24,497 bases of DNA from Gp6-AA40 sp035764385. Lineage in GTDB: Bacteria > Acidobacteriota > Vicinamibacteria > Vicinamibacterales > UBA2999. The stretch is taken from contig DASTZI010000251.1 in NCBI GenBank assembly GCA_035764385.1, positions 1-24,497 on the forward strand, read 5' to 3'. The translations under genes were made by a program, and so were the position numbers. The notes under the pieces are model-generated. The model saw only the letters and a list, made by a program, of their open reading frames with translations, did not search any database and was not told the origin of the DNA. Positions 1 to 6,456 of the stretch are shown piece by piece (within the stretch, counting starts at the first letter, position 1; each line of letters starts with the position of its first letter).

Positions 1-156
1 GATGTAGATGCGGTGCTCATCGTGTGACGGGACGATATAGTCCCACCCACCGTCGCCTCCGAGTTCGTAGGAATGTGTGACGCGGTAAGAAACGTTCGAT
101 TGAGCAAAAAGCGATACAGAAGAACCGACGAGGAGCGCGAACGCGATTCGATGCAT
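1..156 (-). CDS. YncE-like beta-propeller protein, N-terminal part only
   Basis: The gene starts at 156 and runs off the left edge, so only 52 codons are visible. They encode a signal peptide (MHRIAFALLVGSSVSLFAQS) followed by a short stretch with the pattern SYELGGDGGWDYIVPS, which resembles the first blade of secreted YVTN/YncE-type seven-bladed beta-propellers. Such proteins usually act as periplasmic binding or scaffold proteins with no proven catalysis. The start is well supported: a GGAGGA ribosome site lies six bases upstream. The gene diverges from the DUF4382 lipoprotein gene. The family call rests on a short stretch, so it is moderate; that this is the start of an exported protein is firm. 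Confidence 0.65.
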   Translation of the reverse strand, partial: MHRIAFALLVGSSVSLFAQSNVSYRVTHSYELGGDGGWDYIVPSHDEHRIYI

Positions 157-162
157 GGCGTG

Positions 163-168
163 TCCTCC
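163..168 (-). promoter_or_regulatory. Ribosome binding site of the YncE-like gene
   Basis: GGAGGA on the minus strand, six bases before the ATG at 156. It fixes the start of the truncated left-edge gene. Confidence 0.75.
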
Positions 169-192
169 GTGGATCCTTATACGCTCGGCATA

Positions 193-210
193 ATGAACCT
201 GAGATGAACC
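193..210. promoter_or_regulatory. Direct repeat, possible response-regulator operator
   Basis: ATGAACC occurs at 193-199 and again at 204-210 (GGTTCAT on the other strand), spaced exactly 11 bases, one helical turn. It lies in the divergent intergenic region between the YncE-like and DUF4382 genes, next to a -10-like CATAAT (189-194, plus strand) and a TATAAG on the minus strand at about 175-180. Tandem half-sites 11 bases apart are typical of OmpR/PhoB-type response regulators. The function is inference; only the repeat is seen. Confidence 0.35.
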
Positions 211-281
211 CTTCCGCGTGAAACAGAACTGAAAGCTGCACCTCGGATTCGTCGCTGAGGCGGATGCATGCCAAAACGCCA

Positions 282-346
282 CATGGGCAAGTCGTTGAGA
301 AACGAAGGCCGTAGCCACATCCGTGGCTGGCCTGGCTGTTGCCATG
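282..346 (+). promoter_or_regulatory. Structured 5' leader, three-way junction with some likeness to a GEMM riboswitch
   Basis: The leader of the DUF4382 gene can fold into a closed three-helix junction. Closing helix: GGCAA 286-290 with TTGCC 339-343, extended by CAT 282-284 with ATG 344-346 around a bulged G285. Second helix: TCGTT 292-296 with AACGA 301-305, capped by a GAGA (GNRA) tetraloop. Third helix: GGCC 307-310 with GGCC 329-332 and AGCCAC 313-318 with GTGGCT 323-328. The ribosome site begins eight bases after the structure. The order (GGCAA, GNRA hairpin, second stem, TTGCC) is that of cyclic-di-GMP-I (GEMM) aptamers, but the usual conserved ACGCAAAGCC stretch after the first hairpin is not present. 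It may be a divergent aptamer, another leader element or chance. Confidence 0.3.
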
Positions 347-354
347 GGAACTGT

Positions 355-360
355 GGAGGA
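355..360 (+). promoter_or_regulatory. Ribosome binding site of the DUF4382 lipoprotein gene
   Basis: GGAGGA eight bases before the ATG at 369. It favours that start over the in-frame ATG at 339, which lies inside the leader structure and would spoil the lipoprotein signal. Confidence 0.75.
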
Positions 361-368
361 TTTTTACA

Positions 369-929
369 ATGCGTTGGCCCCTCGCTCTCGCCCTCACCGC
401 TGGAATCGCGACATCGGCGTGCGGTTCAGGAACTGGTCCATCGGGCTCCGGAACGCTGCGGATGGCGTTGAAAGACAGTCCGTTCAGCGACGCAAAGGCT
501 CTTCTTGTCACGTTCACGGACGTCAGCGTGCACCAGGCCGACGCCGCAGACGGCACGTGGAACAAGGTGACGACGGGGACTCTCACGTGCGATTTGAAAC
601 GGCTGCAGAACGCACAGGACATCCTCGGCACCACCCAGTTGACGGCGGGGCACTACACGCAAATTCGGCTGCTGGTCGCCACTGCCGTGATCTCGTTTGA
701 CGAAGCAACGACCGGCAATACGTGTGCACCTTCCTTTACCCTCACCAAGCCAACGGTGAACGTGACCATTCCGTCGGGTGAAGTGAAGCTGAACCGGGAA
801 TTCGACATCGCGCCGAACAGCACGACCTCGATCCTGCTCGACTTCGATGGGGACAAGTCGGTGCGCGAGACGGGCAATGGTTCGTACTCCATGTCGCCGG
901 TAATTAGCATCGTGACCGTCCAACAATAG
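369..929 (+). CDS. DUF4382 domain lipoprotein
   Basis: A 186-residue exported protein. Residues 1-17 form a lipoprotein signal (MRWPLALALTAGIATSAC) with Cys18 as the probable lipidated residue, followed by a Gly/Ser-rich linker. From about residue 27 the pattern GTLRMALKDSPF, then VTFTDVSVHQ, matches the DUF4382 family of cell-surface beta-sandwich proteins, whose function is unknown. The rest is beta-rich and includes two cysteines (in TLTCDL and NTCAPS) that could form a disulphide. The ATG at 369 is chosen for its ribosome site and because it gives a clean lipobox. The gene stands alone behind a 212-base divergent intergenic region that holds an 11-base-spaced direct repeat and a folded leader, so it may be regulated separately. 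Confidence 0.8.
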   Translation: MRWPLALALTAGIATSACGSGTGPSGSGTLRMALKDSPFSDAKALLVTFTDVSVHQADAADGTWNKVTTGTLTCDLKRLQNAQDILGTTQLTAGHYTQIRLLVATAVISFDEATTGNTCAPSFTLTKPTVNVTIPSGEVKLNREFDIAPNSTTSILLDFDGDKSVRETGNGSYSMSPVISIVTVQQ

Positions 930-932
930 AGA

Positions 933-986
933 GATCGTTCGGATCGTTCGGATCGTTCGGGTCGTTCGGACCGTTCGGACCGTTCA
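933..986. repeat. Tandem array of a 9-base unit, six copies
   Basis: Six consecutive nonamers: three exact GATCGTTCG (933-941, 942-950, 951-959), then GGTCGTTCG, GACCGTTCG and GACCGTTCA, ending at 986. The array fills almost the whole gap between the DUF4382 stop and the glutathione peroxidase start, ending eight bases before that start. The same nonamer recurs, in inverted arrangement, at 20241-20327. Confidence 0.95.
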
Positions 987-994
987 GGCGTAAG

Positions 995-1552
995 ATGATG
1001 GCCATGCGCACGGATGCATTCGCCATCGCCTGCTTCGTTCTTGGCTTTTCATTCGTGAGCGGGGCCGCGGGTCCCGCTTCCTTCTACGACCTGAAAACCC
1101 AGACGCTGCTCGGTAAGCCTGCCGATCTCGGCGACTACCGCGGCAAGGTGGCGCTCGTCGTGAATGTCGCGAGCTACTGCGGATACACGCCGCAGTACAA
1201 GGGCCTCGAAGCGTTGCATCGCGAGCTGAAGGATAAGGGGTTCGCGGTGCTCGGTTTTCCGAGCAACGACTTCGGCGAACAGGAGCCCGGCACTGCTGAA
1301 GAGATCGCGACCTTCTGCAAGCGGACGTACGACGTGACGTTCCCGATGTTTTCGAAGGTCGTCACCCGGCCCGGACGCGATCAGTCACCTGTTTACTCGT
1401 ATCTGGGGACGAGCGGCCATTTGCCCGCCTGGAACTTTGCGAAGTACGTGATCGGCAAGGACGGTCGCATTCGCGCGTTCTTTCCGAGCGAGGTCACACC
1501 CGAAGACCCGAAGCTGCGCCGCGCAATTGCGGATGCCCTGAAGGAGCCTTGA
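995..1552 (+). CDS. Glutathione peroxidase family thiol peroxidase
   Basis: A 185-residue peroxidase of the GPx family, expected to reduce hydrogen or lipid peroxides using thioredoxin or glutathione. The active-site tetrad is visible: Cys62 in NVASYCGYTPQY, Gln96 in NDFGEQEPGT, and Trp146-Asn147 in WNFAKYVI. It has Cys rather than selenocysteine. Residues 1-25 are hydrophobic (IACFVLGFSFVSGAAG) and look like a signal peptide, so it probably acts in the periplasm. The start is uncertain: ATG codons at 995, 998 and 1004 are all possible and none has a clear ribosome site, because the nonamer array sits where it would be. The stop overlaps the start of the ABC-F gene (TTGA), implying co-translation of two otherwise unrelated functions. 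Confidence 0.9.
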   Translation: MMAMRTDAFAIACFVLGFSFVSGAAGPASFYDLKTQTLLGKPADLGDYRGKVALVVNVASYCGYTPQYKGLEALHRELKDKGFAVLGFPSNDFGEQEPGTAEEIATFCKRTYDVTFPMFSKVVTRPGRDQSPVYSYLGTSGHLPAWNFAKYVIGKDGRIRAFFPSEVTPEDPKLRRAIADALKEP

Positions 1553-3186
1553 TCTCCTTATCTCACGTCAACAAGCAGTACGGGCGGCAACTTCTTTTCG
1601 TAGACGCCTCCTTCCAGCTCAATCCAGGCGACAAGGTCGGCCTCGTGGGTCCGAACGGCGCCGGGAAGACCACGCTCTTCCGCATGATCGTTGCCGAAGA
1701 GGCGCCGGACGAGGGGGAGGTCTCCGTTCCCAAACGGCTGACGATCGGCTACTTCCGCCAGGACGTCGAGGAGATGGCGGGACGCTCGGTGCTCGATGAA
1801 GGGATCGCCGGCAGCGGACGTCTCGGTGATCTGCATCATGAGCTCGAAGCGCTGCAGCAGGCGATGAGCGACCCCGACCGGGCCGGCGACATGGATTCGA
1901 TCCTCGCGCGCTTCGGAGAGGTGCAGGAAGAGTACGAGCACGGCGGCGGCTATGCGCTCGAGAGCCAGGCGCGCGAGGTGCTGCACGGGCTTGGCTTTGA
2001 CGACGAGCGGATTGACGGCGACGTCGGTGCGCTCTCGGGCGGCTGGAAGATGCGTGTCGCCATGGCGCGCGTGCTGCTCGGACGTCCGGACGTGCTGCTG
2101 ATGGACGAGCCGACCAACCATCTCGACATCGAATCGATCGTCTGGCTCGAGGACTTTCTCAGGGAATTCAAGGGCGCGCTGCTGATGACGTCGCACGACC
2201 GCGATTTCATGAACCGAATTGTCACGAAGATCGCCGAAATCGACGGCGGCGAAATCACCGTCTACAGCGGCAATTACGATTTCTACGAACGCGAGCGTGC
2301 CGTTCGCGAGGCAAACCGTGAGGCGGCCTACGCGCGCCAGCAGGCGATGCTCGCGAAAGAGCAGCGCTTCATCGAGCGCTTCGCGGCGCACGCGGCGAAG
2401 GCCGCGCAGGTGCAGAGCCGCGTCAAGGCGCTCGAGAAGATCGAAAAGATCGAGCTGCCGAAGCGCCGGCGAGTGGTCAAGTTCGACTTCCGCCAGCCGC
2501 AGCGCTCAGGCGAGCAGGTCGTCACCATCGACCACGTCCACAAGGCCTTCGGCCGGCGAGCGATCTACGACGACCTGAACCTGACCGTCCGACGCGGCGA
2601 GCGCTGGTGCGTGATGGGCAAGAACGGTGCGGGCAAATCGACGCTCTTGAAGATGGTTGCCGGAGCGGTGACGCCGGACGCGGGCACCGTGCAGCTTGGC
2701 GCGAGCCTCACGATGGGTTACTTCGCGCAGCAGGCGCTCGACCTGCTCGACCCCCACCTGACGATCGAGGAGCAGCTTCAGCACGACTTCCCGAACGAGT
2801 CGATCGGCGTGCTGCGCAACCTGGCGGGGGCCTTTCAGTTTTCCGGCGATGACGTGGACAAGAAGATTCGCGCGCTGTCAGGGGGAGAAAAGACGCGGCT
2901 GGTGATGGCGCGTATGCTGCTCGACCCGCCGAATTTCCTCGTCCTCGACGAGCCGACCAACCACCTCGATCTCGCGACCAAGCAGATGCTGGTCGAAGCC
3001 CTGAGCGAGTACGAAGGGACGATGTTGTTCGTCTCGCACGACCGGGCGTTTCTCCGCGGGCTGAGCAACCGTGTGCTCGAGCTGGGCGGCGAATCTGGCG
3101 TCGATACCGAACCACATGTCTATCCTGGTTCGTACGTCGACTATGTGGCGCGGACCGGCCATGAGGCGCCGGGCGTTCACCACTAG
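1549..3186 (+). CDS. ABC-F family ATPase
   Basis: A 545-residue protein with two ABC ATPase domains and no membrane domain, the hallmark of ABC-F proteins, which bind ribosomes and act in translation, stalling relief or antibiotic protection. First domain: Walker A GPNGAGKTT (34-42), signature LSGGWKMRVAMAR, Walker B with Asp186-Glu187 in LLMDEPTNHLD. Second domain: Walker A GKNGAGKST (357-365), signature LSGGEKTRLVMAR, Walker B Asp467-Glu468. Between them lies the charged helical linker (about 245-320). TTG at 1549 is the likely start because the family typically begins MISL and the upstream gene ends there; AAGGAG lies just before it at 1541-1546, unusually close. The last 20 residues are less conserved. 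The exact subfamily cannot be set from sequence alone. Confidence 0.92.
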   Translation: MISLSHVNKQYGRQLLFVDASFQLNPGDKVGLVGPNGAGKTTLFRMIVAEEAPDEGEVSVPKRLTIGYFRQDVEEMAGRSVLDEGIAGSGRLGDLHHELEALQQAMSDPDRAGDMDSILARFGEVQEEYEHGGGYALESQAREVLHGLGFDDERIDGDVGALSGGWKMRVAMARVLLGRPDVLLMDEPTNHLDIESIVWLEDFLREFKGALLMTSHDRDFMNRIVTKIAEIDGGEITVYSGNYDFYERERAVREANREAAYARQQAMLAKEQRFIERFAAHAAKAAQVQSRVKALEKIEKIELPKRRRVVKFDFRQPQRSGEQVVTIDHVHKAFGRRAIYDDLNLTVRRGERWCVMGKNGAGKSTLLKMVAGAVTPDAGTVQLGASLTMGYFAQQALDLLDPHLTIEEQLQHDFPNESIGVLRNLAGAFQFSGDDVDKKIRALSGGEKTRLVMARMLLDPPNFLVLDEPTNHLDLATKQMLVEALSEYEGTMLFVSHDRAFLRGLSNRVLELGGESGVDTEPHVYPGSYVDYVARTGHEAPGVHH

Positions 3187-3229
3187 CAAATCCCAAATCC
3201 CAAATCCCAAATCCCGAGTCCCAAATCAC
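3187..3229. repeat. Tandem heptamer array AAATCCC
   Basis: Four exact AAATCCC units (3188-3215) followed by GAGTCCC and AAATCAC, ending at 3229. On the minus strand the unit reads GGGATTT. It lies between the convergent ABC-F and cupin genes, begins directly after the ABC-F stop, and its last unit contains the cupin stop codon (3226-3228). It is AT-richer than its surroundings. Confidence 0.95.
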
Positions 3230-3582
3230 TTCCTGAAGTAGTCGTCGGTGCCGTCGATCCAGTCCTGACGGATCGGGCTGAACAGGTCGAGCTCGAACGT
3301 GTCTTCGAGCGCTTCGGCGCTGTGAGGCATCCATGACGGGATGCGAAGGACTTCGCCCGGACGCACGGTGACGTTGCGCCCGTCCAGCGTGAATTTCAGC
3401 GCGCCGGTCAGCACGTAGGTCAACTGCTCGCTTTCGTGCGAGTGCTCCGGAACAATCGCGCCGCGTCTCAAGTTGATTTGCGCGACCATTTCGCGGTCGC
3501 CGGCGATGAACTTCCGCGAGATCCCTTCGCGGACGTTCTCGAGAACGACGTCATTCCATTTGTAGAGTTGCGACGAAGACAT
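3226..3582 (-). CDS. Small single-domain cupin protein
   Basis: A 118-residue protein made of one cupin beta-barrel. Motif 1 is GAIVPEHSHESEQLTYVLTG with His47, His49 and Gln53 in the metal-ligand positions; motif 2 is PGEVLRIPSWMPH with His87. Gln replaces the more usual Glu in motif 1, which some cupins tolerate. Single-domain cupins of this size bind a metal and range from sugar isomerases and dioxygenases to small-molecule sensors, so no substrate is assigned. No signal peptide, so cytoplasmic. The start has a good ribosome site (AAGGAAGG, seven bases before the ATG). It is divergent from the chemosensory operon, sharing a 102-base upstream region with it. Confidence 0.85.
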   Translation of the reverse strand: MSSSQLYKWNDVVLENVREGISRKFIAGDREMVAQINLRRGAIVPEHSHESEQLTYVLTGALKFTLDGRNVTVRPGEVLRIPSWMPHSAEALEDTFELDLFSPIRQDWIDGTDDYFRK

Positions 3583-3684
3583 GCAGAGACCTTCCTTCCG
3601 TCCTCAAACGCGTTGAATCGTTAGCTCAGCCGTGCGTTTGCATGCGGCCAGCTTTATTCGTCGCGTTATAGTGAAACGCCCTAC

Positions 3685-4065
3685 GTGAACCAAATCCTCA
3701 TTGTGGATGACTCCCCGACAATTCGGCGCATGGTCAAGGCGTCTCTGGCAGCGCTTTCTGGACCGTGTGAATTCGTCGAAGCGTCGTCAGGACTTGAAGC
3801 CATCGAACGGCTTGCCCTGGGCCCGATCGAGCTGATGGTGCTCGATCTCAACATGCCCGACATGCACGGCCTCGAAGTGCTCGGCTTCGTACGGTCGCAT
3901 TCGAAGTACCGGCAGGTACCCGTCATTATTCTCACCACTCGCGGCGACGACGCGAGCCGCTCGGCGGCGCTCGAAGCGGGCGCGACCGCGTACATGACGA
4001 AGCCGTTTGCTCCTGGCATGCTGGCGACGAAGGCGCGGGAACTGCTCGAGCCGAGTTCGCGATGA
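3685..4065 (+). CDS. cheY: CheY-like single-domain response regulator (first gene of the chemosensory operon)
   Basis: A 126-residue stand-alone receiver. The acidic pocket is Asp8-Asp9, the phospho-acceptor Asp54 (in VLDLNMPD), with Thr84, Tyr103 and Lys106 in the switch positions seen in CheY. It should be phosphorylated by the CheA encoded next and carry the signal to an unknown target. The start is GTG at 3685; no ribosome site precedes it, and the motif NQILIVDDS follows at once, leaving little room for another start. A TATAGT at 3667-3672 lies only 12 bases upstream, so the transcript could have a very short leader, but no -35 match was found. The stop overlaps the cheA start by four bases (ATGA). 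Confidence 0.92.
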   Translation: MNQILIVDDSPTIRRMVKASLAALSGPCEFVEASSGLEAIERLALGPIELMVLDLNMPDMHGLEVLGFVRSHSKYRQVPVIILTTRGDDASRSAALEAGATAYMTKPFAPGMLATKARELLEPSSR

Positions 4066-5987
4066 CCGACTTTCTCGACACCTTTCTCGACGACTACTTT
4101 GCCGAGTGCGACGAGCACCTGACCACCGTCCGCCGGACGCTGCTCGCGCTGGAGTCTTCCGTCGGCCGGTCACGGCCGGATCCGGCGGTGACGGAGGAGC
4201 TCTTCCGAGCATTTCATTCCGTGAAGGGGATTGCGGGGATGGTCGAGCATCGTGAGATCGAGATGCTCGCACACGAGATGGAGAGCTATCTCCGCGCTGT
4301 CCGCGAAGGGGAAGTCCGCCTTACGACGGCCGGCGTCGACACGCTGATGGAAGCCGCGCGGATATTGGAACACTCGATAGCGGCGCGGCGTCAGCGTGAG
4401 CAGCCAGTCGACGTCGAGCCCGCCATAGCAGACCTCCGTCAGATCGCCCCCGGCGACCAGGAGTTGCCGGCAGCTTCTGCCACGCTCGCGTCAGCGGAAT
4501 CCTCATGGCAGTGTCTGTTCACGCCGTCTCCCGAGCTGATCGCGCGTGGCATCAACGTCGATGTCGTGCGCGCGCGGCTTCGTGCACACGGTGACATCAT
4601 CAGCGCTTCGCCCATCGTCGGTGAGGGCGGCGCCATCGCATTCCGCTTCGTGTTCCAGGGCAATCCAGACACCGCTGAGCGCGACGCGTGGATCGGCGAC
4701 GGGATGGTCTGTTCGAAGATCGAGGACGAAACGCCCGTCGCGCTACCGAGGACGGCGGAAGAGCGGTCTTCAGCGACGCTCTCGAGCGCAAATTATGTTC
4801 GCGTCGATCTCGCGCGGCTCGACGATCTCATGCGGATGATCGGCGACCTCGTGATCCGGCGCGCCCGGCTCGGGGAGACGATCGCGCGCGTGGAGTCGCA
4901 GGTGCCATCGACCGACTGGCGAGGCATCCAGGAAAACATGTCGGCGCTCGAACGGCAGCTTCGTGAGCTGCGTGAGGGCGTCATGCGTGTCCGTCTCGTT
5001 CCGGTAGGAGAGATTTTCCGTCGCGTGCCGTTCGCGGTGCGGGATCTGGCGCGCGAGACCGGCAAGCGCGTCACCGTCGACATCTCGGGCCAGGCCACGG
5101 AGATCGACAAGTTTCTGGTGGAGCGGATGCTCGATCCCGTTCTCCACGTTGTCCGCAACGCCGTCAGTCACGGACTGGAAAGCGTGGACGAGCGCATCGC
5201 GGCTGGCAAGTCGCCCGAAGGCACCATCACGCTCACCGCTGCGGCGGCCGGCGAGATGGTGACGATTCACATTGCCGACGATGGCCGCGGCATCGACACG
5301 GAGCGCGTGATCGCGAGGGCGCGGGTCGCAGGTTTGGCGATCCCGGCGCACGTGGACGAAGCTGCGATTCTCGAGCTGATCTCGTCGCCCGGTTTTTCGA
5401 CGCGCGAAGCATCAGACCGGGTCAGCGGTCGAGGGTTCGGCATGGCTGTGGTGCGCACGCGGGTGCAGGAGCTGGGCGGCGCGATCCATCTCACCTCGAC
5501 ACCGGGGCAGGGGACGCGCTTCACCTTCGAGCTGCCGCTGACGCTGGCGATCACCGACGCGCTCATCGCCCGGGTGGGCGGTGATACGTTTGCCGTGCCG
5601 CAGGCCTCGGTTCGCGAGGTGATTGAGATTGATACCGGTGGCATTCACGCGCTGGAGACGGGGGAGCTCATTCAGTACCGAGGCGCACCGGTGCCTGTCG
5701 TCCGTCTGTCGGACGCACTGGCCATCCCGGTCCGGTCCGCCACGCGTCTGCACGCGTTCATCGTCAACGCGGCTGGCGCACCGGTCGCCCTTGTCGTGGA
5801 CCGCGTTGTCGGGCAGCGCGAGATCGTCGTTCGCTCGACCTCCGATCCACTCATCCGGGTGGACGGTATCGCGGGGGCAACCGATCTCGGGGATGGTCGC
5901 GCCGTGCTCATTCTCGACGTCGCCGCGCTGGCGCGGCAGGGTCGACGCATTCGCGGCGGCACCGTTGTGGTGAGGGAAAGCGCATGA
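4062..5987 (+). CDS. cheA: Chemosensory histidine kinase CheA
   Basis: A 641-residue CheA with the expected domain order. The N-terminal Hpt domain (about 1-110) has the phospho-acceptor His52 in LFRAFHSVKGIAGM. A middle region (about 150-215, FTPSPELIARGINV) looks like a P2-type receiver-docking domain. The dimerisation helices begin at VRVDLARLDDLMRMIGDL. The ATPase domain has the N box at 362-373 (HVVRNAVSHGLE, Asn366), the G1 box DDGRGI at 406-411 and a G2 region around SGRGFGMAVVRTRVQELGG. A CheW-like P5 domain (about 500-641) couples it to receptors. It autophosphorylates and passes phosphate to the receivers and CheB in this operon. It has no fused receiver, unlike FrzE-type kinases. 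It overlaps both neighbours by four bases. Confidence 0.96.
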   Translation: MTDFLDTFLDDYFAECDEHLTTVRRTLLALESSVGRSRPDPAVTEELFRAFHSVKGIAGMVEHREIEMLAHEMESYLRAVREGEVRLTTAGVDTLMEAARILEHSIAARRQREQPVDVEPAIADLRQIAPGDQELPAASATLASAESSWQCLFTPSPELIARGINVDVVRARLRAHGDIISASPIVGEGGAIAFRFVFQGNPDTAERDAWIGDGMVCSKIEDETPVALPRTAEERSSATLSSANYVRVDLARLDDLMRMIGDLVIRRARLGETIARVESQVPSTDWRGIQENMSALERQLRELREGVMRVRLVPVGEIFRRVPFAVRDLARETGKRVTVDISGQATEIDKFLVERMLDPVLHVVRNAVSHGLESVDERIAAGKSPEGTITLTAAAAGEMVTIHIADDGRGIDTERVIARARVAGLAIPAHVDEAAILELISSPGFSTREASDRVSGRGFGMAVVRTRVQELGGAIHLTSTPGQGTRFTFELPLTLAITDALIARVGGDTFAVPQASVREVIEIDTGGIHALETGELIQYRGAPVPVVRLSDALAIPVRSATRLHAFIVNAAGAPVALVVDRVVGQREIVVRSTSDPLIRVDGIAGATDLGDGRAVLILDVAALARQGRRIRGGTVVVRESA

Positions 5988-6436
5988 CGGACCAGCGTTC
6001 CGATCAATACATCCTGTTCATGGTCGCAGGGACGACCTACGCGCTGCCGAGCAGTCAGATTGCGCACGTTGATCTCGTCGAAGACATCACACGCGTGCCC
6101 AACGCCGCGCCGTTTGTCGACGGCGTCGTCTTCTCGCGCGGTCAGATCGTCCCGGCCATCAACATGCGCGCGCGGTTCGGCTTCGAGCGCGCGCCGATCG
6201 ATCTGCGGACGCGGTTCTTGGTGACGAATACGGGGAGCCGGGTGGTTGGGCTATTGGTCGATTCGTGCCGCGAGTTCCTGCGGCTCGACGCGGCTTCGAT
6301 CCATCCGCCGGTCGACGCGCTCGGCGGCGCAGTCGAATCGTCGGTGTCGGGCATCGCCACCAGCGGCGATCGCATGATCGTCATTTTGAACCTCAATCAA
6401 CTACTCGCTTCGAAAGACCCGATTCTGGCGGCCTGA
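5984..6436 (+). CDS. cheW: Coupling protein CheW
   Basis: A 150-residue single CheW domain. It shows the usual features: an initial strand QYILFMVAGTTYALPSSQI, the IVPAINMRARFGF strand-turn, the VVGLLVDSCREFLRL segment, and a final RMIVILNLNQLL strand. CheW joins CheA to the receptor hairpin tip in the cytoplasm. The start ATG overlaps the cheA stop (ATGA), and a 20-base gap precedes the receptor gene. It is the only CheW in the window, consistent with one dedicated array. Confidence 0.94.
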   Translation: MTDQRSDQYILFMVAGTTYALPSSQIAHVDLVEDITRVPNAAPFVDGVVFSRGQIVPAINMRARFGFERAPIDLRTRFLVTNTGSRVVGLLVDSCREFLRLDAASIHPPVDALGGAVESSVSGIATSGDRMIVILNLNQLLASKDPILAA

Positions 6437-6445
6437 CGGACGCCT

Positions 6446-6450
6446 GGAGA
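6446..6450 (+). promoter_or_regulatory. Ribosome binding site of the receptor gene
   Basis: GGAGA six bases before the ATG at 6457. It decides the receptor start against the longer open frame from 6265, which would overlap cheW by 172 bases and add Arg-rich sequence with no receptor features. Confidence 0.7.
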
Positions 6451-6456
6451 AATGTG

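Noticed and set aside
3188..3229. The repeat arrays as CRISPR or telomere-like sequence
   Set aside because: Units are 7-9 bases with no spacers, and the arrays are internal to a chromosome-like gene context. They are simple tandem repeats.
3667..3672. TATAGT as a -10 promoter element for the chemosensory operon
   Set aside because: No -35 match at a normal distance; the nearest TTTGCA (3637-3642) is 24 bases away. It is kept only as a comment in the cheY entry.
6265..6456. N-terminal extension of the receptor by 64 residues
   Set aside because: It would overlap cheW, is Arg-rich read-through, and a ribosome site precedes the ATG at 6457.
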